Below are positions 52,827 to 61,827 of a stretch of DNA of 64,000 bases, one piece after another. The stretch lies in assembly GCA_964468345.1 (NCBI GenBank), contig CAYXVZ010000024.1, positions 1 to 64,000 on the forward strand, read 5' to 3'. Positions within the stretch are counted from its first letter, which is position 1; every line of letters begins with the position of its first letter. The notes under the pieces were generated by a model, which ran no database searches, was not told where the DNA came from, and saw nothing but the letters and a program-made list of their open reading frames with translations. The DNA is from DALYLB01 sp964468345 (GTDB lineage: Bacteria > Acidobacteriota > Blastocatellia > RBC074). The position numbers were made by a program, and so were the translations under genes.

Positions 52827-54776
52827 TCAGCGCCCGATGATGCGGGAGCCGGCCGTGTTTTCAACCACAATGACGGTCGGCCGCGGAACATCGCCATCCG
52901 GGAATCGGCTGGTCGGATTGCTGAGCAAACTTCCCTCGGCCGGGTGCTGGATGGAAGCGAAGAGGAAAAGATCATTCGGCCCGAAGGCGAGACTGGCGAC
53001 TTCGCCGCCGGGAACGCCGCTCAGCAACTGTCGCGCATAACCGCGTTCCGGGCCCGCCGTCGGCACGGCATAGATGCCGTCATTTCTGCGGAAGGTGTTG
53101 ATCTGTCCATCCGTCGCAATCCACAGGTTGCCGAAACGATCGAAGGTAATATTGTCCGGGGAGGAAATCGCGCTGACCGGCCCTGTCCAACCTGCCCAGT
53201 ATGTGCCTTCCGTCGCCACCGCGGGATCGCCGCAGAGCATGAAGATCTCCCATTTGAACGTCGTCGAGGTCGGATCGTTTTTGTCTTCGGTCAATTCGAT
53301 GATGTGTCCGTGGCGGTTGTTTGCGCGCGGATTGGCTTTGTTCACGGCATTGGCGCCCGTGGCCGCGCGCTGCGTGTTGTTCGTCATCACGCAATAAACC
53401 TTGCCGTTGACCGGATTGGTTTCGATGTCTTCCGGGCGATCCATTCTGGTCGCACCCACTGCATCCCCCGCAAGGCGCGTGTTGATGCAGATCTCTGCTT
53501 GGGTCCAGTTCGCCAGCGCTCCTTGCCCGGCGACCAGCGGAATCCAGGCGCCGGTTCCATCGTCGTTGAACTTCGCGACATAAAGCGTCCCCTCATCGAG
53601 CAGGTCGCCGTTGGCCGCGCCCTTCGTCTGATCGTACTGGCCCTTCGTTACAAACTTGTACATGTAATCGAAGCGCTGGTCATCTCCCGAATAAGCCACC
53701 ACGCGCTGATCGGGAGCGATGACAAAGGTTGCGGCTTCGTGTTTGAAACGGCCGAGCGCGGTCCGCTTTTTGGGCGGCGTGTTCGGATTGAAAGGATCGA
53801 TCTCGACCGCATAGCCGAAACGGAACGCTTCGTTCGGCTCTTTCGAAATGTCGAAGCGGTCATAAAAGTCTTCCCAGCGGCGTTCGCTCGATCCATTGGG
53901 AAGGCCATAGCGGGCCAGCATCGCGCGGCGGCGATCGGTCGTGGGCAACTGTCCGAGATTCGCAAAGTATTGATCGAAGTTTTCCTCGCAGGTGACGATC
54001 GTATTCCAGGGGGTGACGCCGCCGCCGCAGTTGTTAAGCATCCCGCGAACGCGCGTGCCCGTCGGATCATACGAGGTCTTGAGCAGGTCGTTACCGGCCG
54101 CGGGGCCCGTAATCCAGCAAACTGTTTCGCCCGTTATGCGGCGGTTGAATCGCGAGAAGATATCGATGGCCCATTCTCCGCCCGTTTCGAAAAATCCGCG
54201 GCGACGACGGCGATCGAGCTGCACGATGGACCCGCCGTGCGCGGCCAGTTCGATGGCGACCTGCTCGGCCGTCGGTTTGCCGGGCACATATCCCGGGAAC
54301 ATCAGTTCCGGATTTGTATATTCATGGTTGACCCACATCAGGCCCGTTTCATCCCGACGCAGGCGCGAGAAGGGATTGGTCGGGAATTCCAGGAAATACA
54401 AAAAGTCGCAGTTGTAACCGAACTGCCGGTTCTGCGCGGAGGCCGATTGCGTACTGATATTGAAGGCGGGCGCGCCCGCAAAGATCGGATCGCCCCATCG
54501 CAGCAGCGGCCGCGCCGCATAGCCGGGCGAAAGCGTGATCTTGTCGGTCGAATCGAGCGAAATCGGCGTGAACGTAATCGGTCCCGTGGACGCCGCCTGC
54601 GCCGCATTTGCCTCGATCGTACTTATCGCGTCGATCACCAGCATCGACGCGGAAACCGCCGCTCCCTTGAGGAACTCCCTGCGCGCCAATCGACGCGTCA
54701 TGACTTCTTGAAATGTGTCGTTGTGTGACCCGTTGTCGATTGCATTGTCACTCTTGTCTTCTTTTGAAATGCGCAT
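52827..54776 (-). CDS. PhoX-family alkaline phosphatase (DUF839), Tat-exported
   Basis: A 649-aa protein. Twin-arginine signal RRLARREFLKG (about 28-39), then the PhoX propeller. Family marks: 'LMWVNHEYTNPE' near residue 145, 'GGSIVQLDR', 'GTRVRGMLNNCGGGVTPWNTIVTCEENF', 'GRFKHEAATFVIAPDQRVVAYSGDD', 'NRHGHIIELTED', and 'SSPDNITFDRFGNLWIATDG'. PhoX enzymes are calcium/iron phosphomonoesterases that release phosphate from organic esters and are exported folded. AAGGAG lies before the ATG. With its own terminator it looks monocistronic. Upstream it is divergent from the PHP gene. Confidence 0.9.
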   Translation of the reverse strand: MRISKEDKSDNAIDNGSHNDTFQEVMTRRLARREFLKGAAVSASMLVIDAISTIEANAAQAASTGPITFTPISLDSTDKITLSPGYAARPLLRWGDPIFAGAPAFNISTQSASAQNRQFGYNCDFLYFLEFPTNPFSRLRRDETGLMWVNHEYTNPELMFPGYVPGKPTAEQVAIELAAHGGSIVQLDRRRRRGFFETGGEWAIDIFSRFNRRITGETVCWITGPAAGNDLLKTSYDPTGTRVRGMLNNCGGGVTPWNTIVTCEENFDQYFANLGQLPTTDRRRAMLARYGLPNGSSERRWEDFYDRFDISKEPNEAFRFGYAVEIDPFNPNTPPKKRTALGRFKHEAATFVIAPDQRVVAYSGDDQRFDYMYKFVTKGQYDQTKGAANGDLLDEGTLYVAKFNDDGTGAWIPLVAGQGALANWTQAEICINTRLAGDAVGATRMDRPEDIETNPVNGKVYCVMTNNTQRAATGANAVNKANPRANNRHGHIIELTEDKNDPTSTTFKWEIFMLCGDPAVATEGTYWAGWTGPVSAISSPDNITFDRFGNLWIATDGQINTFRRNDGIYAVPTAGPERGYARQLLSGVPGGEVASLAFGPNDLFLFASIQHPAEGSLLSNPTSRFPDGDVPRPTVIVVENTAGSRIIGR

Positions 54777-54942
54777 CCCTAACTCCTTGATTGTATTTCG
54801 ATGGTGAAAACGCCAGGAGAGATTCGTCCTGGATATCCGCTACCCAGTGATGGACGATATTCCTATCGGCAAATTGCAAAGGATTGATTGGCGCAGTGTA
54901 GAGAAGGGGAATTAAATGCAGGTCAGCAGAGTGTCAAGTTAG

Positions 54943-55096
54943 TTTTAAATCAGAACAGGCAAGAAAGGCGCAACCCCGAAGAAACGAAGAGCACGAAGAA
55001 AGATTGAAGGCATACTGTATGCGTCTTTCTTCGTGCTCTTCGTTTCTTCGGGGTAAAAACTTTGTCCGAAACTTGTTTGCACTGATTTAAATCTTA
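54943..55096. repeat. Long hairpin element, CGAAGAAACGAAG type (family A, copy 7)
   Basis: Left end TTTTAAATCAGAACAGGCAA, inner arms CCCCGAAGAAACGAAGAGCA and TGCTCTTCGTTTCTTCGGGG, right end TGCACTGATTTAAATC. It lies in the gap between two divergent genes (54777-55230), so it is not linked to a stop codon. The rest of the gap shows nothing but ribosome sites. Confidence 0.85.
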
Positions 55097-55230
55097 CTGC
55101 GGACGCGAATTCGCTTAATAACAATTTAGCAAATCCCTCAAGGCAATTTATTCCTGAATTGAAGCCTGCATTACACAACGCAGGTACGCTCAGCTTCACC
55201 CATAAAAACATCGTCAGGAGGAAGTAGCGG

Positions 55231-56379
55231 ATGAAATCACCCCGAACGCGGGTACACGTGTATGAACGCGGCATCCAGATTTCACGCGGTCCCCGATCTG
55301 TTGCCTCGCTGCATTGTCACACCCATCACTCAAAGGAATTACTGAACTTCATTCCCCATTATGCGGGCCGATTGCCGGTCATCTCGCGGATGTTTGCGGA
55401 AGAGATGACGCGATACCGCGCAATGAATGGAAAAACGATCGACTTCGAAAAAGCCTGGTGGACGCCGCCTGTCTCGCCGCGACAGGTGCTGGAAGTCGAG
55501 ACCGCGCAGATCGCCCGTGAATTCGGGCTGCCGGCGCTGGTTTCGATCACGGATCACGACGAAATCGAAGCCGGCCTGAATATGCAGGTAATCGATCCGA
55601 CATGCGGAATCCCGATTTCCATGGAATGGACCGTTCCCTATGGGCGTGCCAATTTTCATCTCGGCATTCATAACCTGCCCCGGGATTCTGCCGTCGAACT
55701 TACGCGGGAAATGCTCAGATACACACGACGGGATCCGGAGGCGATGACGCTGGACGCACTGTTCGCCGCGCTCAATGATTCGCCCGGAACGCTGATCATC
55801 CTGAACCATCCTTTCTGGGATCTCGAAATGGTCGGCGCCGACATTCACGAACAGATGCTGGGCGCGTTTCTGGCGGAGCACGTGGAGTCGATTCATGCGT
55901 TCGAGATCAACGGCTTCCGTTCCTGGGCTGAAAACAAAGCGGTGCTGGAACTGGGAAAGGCATACGAACTGCCGGTCGTCACGGGCGGAGACCGCCACGG
56001 CTGCCGGCCGAATACGCTGCTGAATCTGACGCGCGCCACATCATTTGAAGAACTGGTGGCGGAGATTCGCTGCGATCGCCGGAGCGAAGTGCTGTTGATG
56101 CCCGAGTACCGCGAGTCTCGTCTTGCGCGAACGATCGAGGCCGTGGCGGACGTTCTGCGGCCGTATCCGGGACATCCGCTCAATCGACCGCTCTGGACCG
56201 ATCGCATCTTCGTCGATTTGGACGGCAATGGCCCGCGCGCATTGAGCGCGTATTGGAAACGCGGCGGTCCCGTCTGGGTGCGGGCCGCATTGTGGGGCAT
56301 TCGCGTGTTGGGCAGTCGCAATATGAACACGGCTTTGAAACTGGCGCTGGCCGACGAAAGGGTGAGTTATGAAAGCTGA
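55231..56379 (+). CDS. PHP-domain metal-dependent phosphoesterase
   Basis: A 382-aa protein from an ATG preceded by AGGAGG. PHP motifs: 'LHCHTHHS' (about 28-35), 'SITDHDEIEA' (about 106), 'LNHPFWD' (about 190) and 'GGDRHG' (about 250), giving a multinuclear metal site. PHP enzymes hydrolyse phosphate esters; the substrate here is unknown. It overlaps the next glycosyltransferase gene by 11 bp, so the pair is translationally coupled; a role in removing phosphate from a lipid or sugar intermediate in glycolipid assembly is plausible. Confidence 0.85.
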   Translation: MKSPRTRVHVYERGIQISRGPRSVASLHCHTHHSKELLNFIPHYAGRLPVISRMFAEEMTRYRAMNGKTIDFEKAWWTPPVSPRQVLEVETAQIAREFGLPALVSITDHDEIEAGLNMQVIDPTCGIPISMEWTVPYGRANFHLGIHNLPRDSAVELTREMLRYTRRDPEAMTLDALFAALNDSPGTLIILNHPFWDLEMVGADIHEQMLGAFLAEHVESIHAFEINGFRSWAENKAVLELGKAYELPVVTGGDRHGCRPNTLLNLTRATSFEELVAEIRCDRRSEVLLMPEYRESRLARTIEAVADVLRPYPGHPLNRPLWTDRIFVDLDGNGPRALSAYWKRGGPVWVRAALWGIRVLGSRNMNTALKLALADERVSYES

Positions 56380-57607
56380 ACCCCGCATCGCTTTTTTCAC
56401 CGATTCCTTTCTGGAACTCAATGGCGTGGCGCGCACGAGCCGAATGCTGACTGGATTTGCGCAGCGGCACGAACGGCCGATGCTGGTTGTTCACGCCGGG
56501 CCGGAGACTTCCCTTTATACAGAGGGCAGCGTGCAGCGCCTGGCGCTCAAACGCGGATCGGTTCGGATAGCGATCGATTCCGACTTGAGCTTCGACCTGT
56601 TGCTGTGGCGCTATGCCGCCAAAGTCATTCACGCGTTGCGTTCATTCGGCGCTGAGGCGGTTCACATCACGGGGCCGAGCGATGTCGGTTTGCTTGGCGC
56701 CTATGCCGCGCACAAGCTTCGCCTGCCGCTCGTGATTTCCTGGCACACGAATGTTCATCAATATGCTGGCCGGCGACTCGGCGCGATGCTCCGGCTCTTT
56801 CCTTCGGGATGGCGCGAAGCAGCGGCCGCGCGCGCGGAAAGCGCGACGCTGCGATTGCTGTTGCGATTATACGGGCTCGGGCGGGTGCTGCTTGCGCCGA
56901 ATGACGAACTCGCGGACATGCTCCGGGAAGCCTGCGATCGGCCTGTATTCCTTATGCGGCGCGGCGTCGACATGGAATTATTTTCGCCGGTCAAACGGCT
57001 GCGCAGCGATACGGTGTTCACGCTCGGATATGTCGGGCGACTGACGCCGGAGAAAAACGTTCGGCTGCTCGCGCGGCTCGAACAGGGAATGCGGGCACGC
57101 GGTTGCAATGAGATCCGCATGGTCGTGGTCGGCGCCGGCAGCGAGCGCGAATGGCTGGAGGCGGAAATGCCGCGGGCTGAATTCACCGGGGCGTTGATCG
57201 GTGAATCGCTGGCACAGGCCTATGCGAATTTCGATGTCTTCGTTTTTCCCTCGCGGACAGACACGTTCGGGAATGTCGTGCTGGAGTCGCTGGCCTCGGG
57301 CGTGCCGGCCGTCGTCAGCGATTGCGGCGGGCCGAAGCATATCATTCGAGACGGCGTCAGCGGGCTCGTCGCGCGGAGCGAGGATGAGTTCATCGATGCG
57401 CTGTTGCGCTTGAAAAATGATGGAGAACTCCACGCGCGAATGCGGAAAGATGCGCGCGATCTGGCCTGCGCGGCTTCCTGGGATTCAGTGTTTGAGGTTC
57501 TTTATGACGCCTATGCACTATGTCTGGAGCCGAATCAGACCAGATCCCATGCCGCCGTCGAGCCGATTGCTAACTTGCAACAGATCAATCCCAATGCAAT
57601 CCATTGA
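56369..57607 (+). CDS. Glycosyltransferase, GT4-like family
   Basis: A 412-aa GT-B glycosyltransferase. N-terminal acceptor half with 'FFTDSFLELNGVARTSRML' and 'SWHTNVHQYA'; C-terminal nucleotide-sugar half with 'GYVGRLTPEKNVRLL' and 'FVFPSRTDTFGNVVLESLASGVPAVVSDCGG', the EX7E-type donor loop. The 'TDTFGNVVLE' form is seen in glycolipid and sulfolipid glycosyltransferases (MgtA/SQD2-like). Overlaps its neighbours on both sides (11 and 14 bp). Confidence 0.88.
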   Translation: MKAEPRIAFFTDSFLELNGVARTSRMLTGFAQRHERPMLVVHAGPETSLYTEGSVQRLALKRGSVRIAIDSDLSFDLLLWRYAAKVIHALRSFGAEAVHITGPSDVGLLGAYAAHKLRLPLVISWHTNVHQYAGRRLGAMLRLFPSGWREAAAARAESATLRLLLRLYGLGRVLLAPNDELADMLREACDRPVFLMRRGVDMELFSPVKRLRSDTVFTLGYVGRLTPEKNVRLLARLEQGMRARGCNEIRMVVVGAGSEREWLEAEMPRAEFTGALIGESLAQAYANFDVFVFPSRTDTFGNVVLESLASGVPAVVSDCGGPKHIIRDGVSGLVARSEDEFIDALLRLKNDGELHARMRKDARDLACAASWDSVFEVLYDAYALCLEPNQTRSHAAVEPIANLQQINPNAIH

Positions 57608-58160
57608 ATCGAGCAATGAATCGCAAACAGTCGGCGCCACGCTTTCAGCGCTGGTGCATCATCCCGCGAAAAATCTATTGCGCCGCTGGAACTGGAAGGC
57701 CGCCATTTTAAGCGCCCTCGTTCGCGGCACATTGTTTTTCACGACCAATCTTCGCTCGGGCCTCGATGAGGCGATCGGGGCGATGCTGCTGGAAGCGGCT
57801 TTTTATATTTCCGTCGCGGGATTCTATGGCGCACTGATCGAATCCTTTCGCCGGGTTCGTCCCGAATGGATGGCGACTCTGACCGTAATGGGCTTGCTGC
57901 CCGCCATCAATCATTCGCTGGAACTCGCCCTTCACGCGATTGCCGGCACGGAACAATTGACCCTCAGCATCCTGGCGTCGGTGCTGTTTTCGATGTTCTC
58001 CGCGGCCTTCAATCTGTTTGCAATGCGCCGCGGCGCGCTGATCATCGGTGAAGAGCGTAGCTCCTTGTTTTCGGATCTGCTTCGCCTGCCCGGCCTGCTT
58101 CTGGAGTTTATGCTTGCGATCCCGCGGATGCTGCTTGGGAAAGAAGAAAAAGAAGGCTAG
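57594..58160 (+). CDS. Small integral membrane protein of unknown function
   Basis: From the ATG at 57594, which overlaps the glycosyltransferase stop by 14 bp, the protein is 188 aa. Several hydrophobic helices between about residues 35 and 180 ('LLEAAFYISVAGFYGALI', 'MATLTVMGLLPAINHSLELAL', 'TLSILASVLFSMFSAAFNLFAM'). I do not recognise a family. The upstream part of the frame back to 57417 is an out-of-frame shadow of the glycosyltransferase. Coupling to the glycosyltransferase suggests a partner in membrane glycolipid synthesis or flipping. Confidence 0.7.
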   Translation: MQSIESSNESQTVGATLSALVHHPAKNLLRRWNWKAAILSALVRGTLFFTTNLRSGLDEAIGAMLLEAAFYISVAGFYGALIESFRRVRPEWMATLTVMGLLPAINHSLELALHAIAGTEQLTLSILASVLFSMFSAAFNLFAMRRGALIIGEERSSLFSDLLRLPGLLLEFMLAIPRMLLGKEEKEG

Positions 58161-58181
58161 CAGAGCCAGGCGGATTGGGGA

Positions 58182-58230
58182 ATTCACGAAGAAGTCAAAA
58201 GGCAAAAGGCAAATATCAAAAGGCAAAAAG
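58182..58230. repeat. Single-arm GAAGTCAAAAGGC repeat (family D relative)
   Basis: CACGAAGAAGTCAAAAGGCA followed by two further AAAGGCAAA units, similar to the left arm at 5206. A matching right arm is weak or absent. Confidence 0.6.
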
Positions 58231-58285
58231 ACCGCGTATGAATTCCAGATTGCGCGATGCGGGCGTATTTTGGCTTTTTGAGATC

Positions 58286-58344
58286 AGCCCCGTTCCACGG
58301 GGCTTCCCCGCAGGGCTATTAGCCCGGCGCTTCCAGCGCCGGGC
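58286..58344. repeat. Cluster of short perfect hairpins before the second glycosyltransferase
   Basis: AGCCCCGTTCCACGGGGCT (58286-58304), GGGCTATTAGCCC (58313-58325) and GCCCGGCGC TTCCA GCGCCGGGC (58322-58344) lie back to back, followed by a partial repeat of the last arm. GC-rich, unlike the A/G-rich hairpins elsewhere. It lies within the 5' region of the next gene and could affect its expression. Confidence 0.75.
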
Positions 58345-58374
58345 TTCCAGCGCCGGACAGAGAGAGTTTCCTGG

Positions 58375-59658
58375 ATGCCCATCAAGACGGTTCATATCAC
58401 GAACGCATATCACCCAAGTTCCGGCGGGATCAGTACGTTTTACCGTGCCCTTTTTGCCGAAGCCAATCGGCAGGGACGGTTGATGCGGCTGATCGTGCCG
58501 GGCGATCGAACCTGGACCGAAGAAGTTGGCCCATTCGGTCGCATCTATCATTTGGTCGCGCCGCGAGCGCCGATTTTCGACCGTCGGTATCAATTGTTGT
58601 TGCCGACGTCGTATCTGCCGGGATTGGGCGGCACGCTGATGCAGATTCTTCGCGATGAGCGCCCGGAGGTGATCGAGGTCTGCGATAAATATTCGCTTTC
58701 TTGGTTGGCGGGGGTCTGGCGACGCGGCTGGATGGCGGCGAAATACCGGCCCGTGTTGATTGGCATGAACTGCGAACGAATGGATGACAACCTTGCGGCT
58801 TTCTTGACGCGCGGAGAAGGGGGACGGCGATGGGCACGGTACTATCTCGGCAATCTCTATCTGCCGTTGTTCGATTGTCACATTGCAAACTCGGAATACA
58901 CCGCGACGGAATTGCGCGAGGCGATGAATCCGCGCCACCCGCGGGATCTGCATGTGCTGCCGATGGGGGCGGAGGTCGATGCATTCCGCGCGGCGACTCG
59001 ATCTACGGCTTCCCGCAATCGGCTGCTGGCGCGTGCGCGCGGCGACGAGAATACGCGCTTGCTGCTTTATGCCGGACGCCTCTCGCCGGAGAAAAATCTC
59101 TCGCTGCTCATCGATATGATGGAGCGGTTGCCGGCGGAAATATACAGATTGATCGTCGCCGGGGCGGGGCCTTCCATGGAGGAGTTTGCCGAAGAGGCGC
59201 GCGCTCGCGTCCCAGACCGTGTTCTGATGCTGGGGCACGTGAGCAACCGCGAATCGTTGATCGAATTGTATGCGAACTGCGATGCGTTCATTCATCCAAA
59301 TCCGCGCGAGCCTTTCGGAATCGCGCCGTTGGAAGCCATGGCCGCCGGCCTGCCGCTGGTGGCGCCGCGTTCAGGCGGCGTTCTCACTTATGCGAATGAT
59401 AACAATGCCTGGCTGGCCGCGGCCGATGGAGAACGTTTTGCCGCGGCCGTGACCGCCGCCTTTTCCGGCGAGGCCCTGCGAAACAATAAGCTGGCTTGCG
59501 CCGCCGAGACCGCAGATCAATATGCCTGGCCAAAGGTTTCGCGCCGCTTTTTCGATTTATACGATGCCCTGCATTCATCATTTCCGCGGTCGCGTTTTGC
59601 GAATGGATGGCAGACCTCCGAATCTTATTACTACAACGAACAATCATCATCTTCATAA
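58375..59658 (+). CDS. Glycosyltransferase, GT4-like family (second of cluster)
   Basis: A 427-aa GT-B glycosyltransferase. N-terminal 'HITNAYHPSSGGISTFYRAL', donor half 'LLYAGRLSPEKNLSLLIDMM' and 'FIHPNPREPFGIAPLEAMAAGLPLVAPRSGGVL', matching the GT4 donor loop. About 210 bp separate it from the membrane-protein gene, so it may have its own promoter, but direction and function agree with the cluster. The ABC permease gene begins 3 bp after its stop. Confidence 0.88.
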   Translation: MPIKTVHITNAYHPSSGGISTFYRALFAEANRQGRLMRLIVPGDRTWTEEVGPFGRIYHLVAPRAPIFDRRYQLLLPTSYLPGLGGTLMQILRDERPEVIEVCDKYSLSWLAGVWRRGWMAAKYRPVLIGMNCERMDDNLAAFLTRGEGGRRWARYYLGNLYLPLFDCHIANSEYTATELREAMNPRHPRDLHVLPMGAEVDAFRAATRSTASRNRLLARARGDENTRLLLYAGRLSPEKNLSLLIDMMERLPAEIYRLIVAGAGPSMEEFAEEARARVPDRVLMLGHVSNRESLIELYANCDAFIHPNPREPFGIAPLEAMAAGLPLVAPRSGGVLTYANDNNAWLAAADGERFAAAVTAAFSGEALRNNKLACAAETADQYAWPKVSRRFFDLYDALHSSFPRSRFANGWQTSESYYYNEQSSSS

Positions 59659-59661
59659 ACC

Positions 59662-60771
59662 ATGAACGAACATCTGGTCACAGCAAATCTGATGCATCAT
59701 CCCGGCCGCACTTTCGCAAGCATCGCCGGGGTGGCCCTGGGCGTGCTGCTCGTCACCATGACCTTTGGCCTTGTCCGCGGCATGTTGCGCGATCGCGGCC
59801 AGCGCGACACCAATGCAGGCGTCGAGTTGATGGTCAGCGAAAGCGGGCAGGCGGGACTTTCCGTTGTTTCCCTGCCGGTTACGATGCCGTTGTCGTGGGG
59901 CGAGCAACTCCGCGAAATTCCGGGCGTTCGCGCGGTGACGCCGGTTGCCCAATATCTCGAAATGAAAGGGGAGGGCGGCATCGGGCTTCGCCAGATCGAT
60001 GGCGTTGATTTTGCGAGTTATGCCGCCGCAACAAAAATTCGTATCGCCACGGGCGAGAGCTTGCCGGATCATGGCGATGCCCTGATTGTCGACGTCAAGT
60101 ATGCCGCGGGGCATCGAACGCGAACGGGAGACAAAATCAATTTGCTCGGGCGGGATTTCACGGTGGCGGGAATCTATGAGCCTGAAACCGGCGCGCGCAT
60201 GATGATTCCCATTCGCACGCTGCAGGAATCGCTCAACGCCGACGGCAAGTGCTCGATGTTTCTGATCAAGGTCGAGAACCCCGCCGAACAGGACCAGGTT
60301 GCACAACGAATCGGCATGCGTTTTCCGGCGTTGCGCATTGTCTTCACCCGCGATCTGCCGGTCCTGTTCGCGGAAGGGTATTCCGGGCTCAATCTTTTTC
60401 TCAATGTTGTCGCTGGTCTGGCGGCCTTCATCAGTTTGCTGATCGTCTCCATCACGATGTACTCGTCAGTCATGGAGCGCACGCATCAGATCGGCATTTT
60501 GAAATCCCTGGGCGCTTCGCGAAAGTTCATCGCATCCATCTTTATTCAGGAATCGCTGTTGATCACGGCTGGCGGGGTCGTCGGTGGTATCGCAATCACC
60601 CTGCTTGCAAAACTGCTGCTCGGCCAGTTCGGCCAAACGAAGATGGTGCTCGATTTCGAATCCGTTTGGCAGGCAACGCTCGGCGGTTTGCTCAGCGGAT
60701 TGCTCGGCGCGCTTTATCCCGCCTTACGCGCCGCCAGTCTCGATGCCGTGGATGCAATCAACCACGACTGA
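59662..60771 (+). CDS. ABC transporter permease, MacB/FtsX type
   Basis: A 369-aa protein with one N-terminal transmembrane helix (about 20-40), a periplasmic MacB-like core (about 45-240) and three C-terminal helices with the FtsX pattern ('ERTHQIGILKSLGASRKFIASIFIQESLLI'). Such permeases usually pair with an adjacent ATPase, but none is encoded in this window; the partner may lie elsewhere. These MacB-like systems move lipids or lipoproteins or act as mechanotransducers. Its start 3 bp after the glycosyltransferase suggests it belongs to the glycolipid cluster. Confidence 0.85.
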   Translation: MNEHLVTANLMHHPGRTFASIAGVALGVLLVTMTFGLVRGMLRDRGQRDTNAGVELMVSESGQAGLSVVSLPVTMPLSWGEQLREIPGVRAVTPVAQYLEMKGEGGIGLRQIDGVDFASYAAATKIRIATGESLPDHGDALIVDVKYAAGHRTRTGDKINLLGRDFTVAGIYEPETGARMMIPIRTLQESLNADGKCSMFLIKVENPAEQDQVAQRIGMRFPALRIVFTRDLPVLFAEGYSGLNLFLNVVAGLAAFISLLIVSITMYSSVMERTHQIGILKSLGASRKFIASIFIQESLLITAGGVVGGIAITLLAKLLLGQFGQTKMVLDFESVWQATLGGLLSGLLGALYPALRAASLDAVDAINHD

Positions 60772-60800
60772 CGCGAAATGAGAGAGCCGCTGGATTGAAT

Positions 60801-61739
60801 TCATGGCGCGATCTTCAGCGGCACCTGCACAAGGGTGTGATCGCCGCGATTGCCGGCGACGAAATAGACCGTCTGGGGCAGGGGATCGCTCTGCACCAGC
60901 TTACGCCGCCCTTCGCCCGCCTCTTTTTCGGTCCGGGTCCATGCGAGCCCCGCGCCGCCCGCGAGTTCTCTGCGTTCCGTGCGTCCGCCCCATTCCTGTT
61001 CCCATCGGGCGACCATCGTTGGATTGAGTTCCGCCGGCGCGTCCGGCGGGCCGGGACGCACATTCAGCGGGGTTGGCGTCACGATAATCGTGAGCAGTTC
61101 GCTGATCTGATCGGAACGATTTCGCTGAATATGAAAATAGGGATTCGGATCGCCCTGCGCGGGAACGTAGATGATTTTGCCCGCTGCCACCTGATTGCCG
61201 CCGGCCGGCGTCGAACGCGAGGGAAAAATCAGATAGGGCTCGCTCATACTGCCATCCGCATAGACCTCACGATCGATGACATATAAATAGCCCTGCTTTT
61301 CGCGCGGGACTTCAATGCCGATGCGAACAAGTTGATTGGGCGTGAAGGCCGTATCCGCGAAGACGCGCTCGGCAATCAGGCTGTTCATGTTTCCATTCGG
61401 CTGGCGGACCTGAATCAAGGGCAGGTCCTTGCGATTCTGGGAACTGTTTTCCGCCAGGCGCCATAAGGTCACGCCAACCAGGTCGCCCGGCAATTTTCGC
61501 AATGCCGCGGCCGTGGTCAGTGTGGACTGCGACGGCATTGGTTTTCCCGTTTTCGCGCCCTTGCCTGTGCGACCTTTGGCCGCGACCGTTTCATTTTTCT
61601 GCCGGGCCTCGAGGAATTTCTTGTTCCAGATCCGGCGCAGGTCGTCTTCTTCCTGCGGCAAGGCCGCCGCGGGGCGCGGAGAAGAGACGAACAGGAGCAA
61701 TAAGCAGAAGAGGATGACACTCGATAATTTGGTTTTCAT
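60801..61739 (-). CDS. Secreted DUF4384-like protein
   Basis: From the ATG at 61739 (AAAGGGAA ribosome site before it) the protein is 312 aa with a signal peptide ending 'AAAL'. The middle part ('LVRIGIEVPREKQGYLYVIDREVYADGSMSEPYLIFPS') is typical of the DUF4384 domain, seen in surface or stress-related proteins and often beside CHAT-domain genes. It follows the TPR-CHAT gene on the same strand with an 88-bp gap, so the two are probably one operon. Function unknown. Confidence 0.78.
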   Translation of the reverse strand: MKTKLSSVILFCLLLLFVSSPRPAAALPQEEDDLRRIWNKKFLEARQKNETVAAKGRTGKGAKTGKPMPSQSTLTTAAALRKLPGDLVGVTLWRLAENSSQNRKDLPLIQVRQPNGNMNSLIAERVFADTAFTPNQLVRIGIEVPREKQGYLYVIDREVYADGSMSEPYLIFPSRSTPAGGNQVAAGKIIYVPAQGDPNPYFHIQRNRSDQISELLTIIVTPTPLNVRPGPPDAPAELNPTMVARWEQEWGGRTERRELAGGAGLAWTRTEKEAGEGRRKLVQSDPLPQTVYFVAGNRGDHTLVQVPLKIAP

Positions 61740-61827
61740 AGCGTGTTCCCTTTGATCCGCGCGTGAACGCACGCGGCCTTCATCTGGGGAAAGCGGATTT
61801 CCGGAATCAATCTGCCAACACAATAAA

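Noticed and set aside
52644..54728. A 694-aa open frame opposite the PhoX gene
   Set aside because: It is an antisense shadow created by GC-rich codon usage; PhoX on the minus strand has clear motifs and signals, while the plus frame has Arg-rich repetitive composition and no ribosome site.
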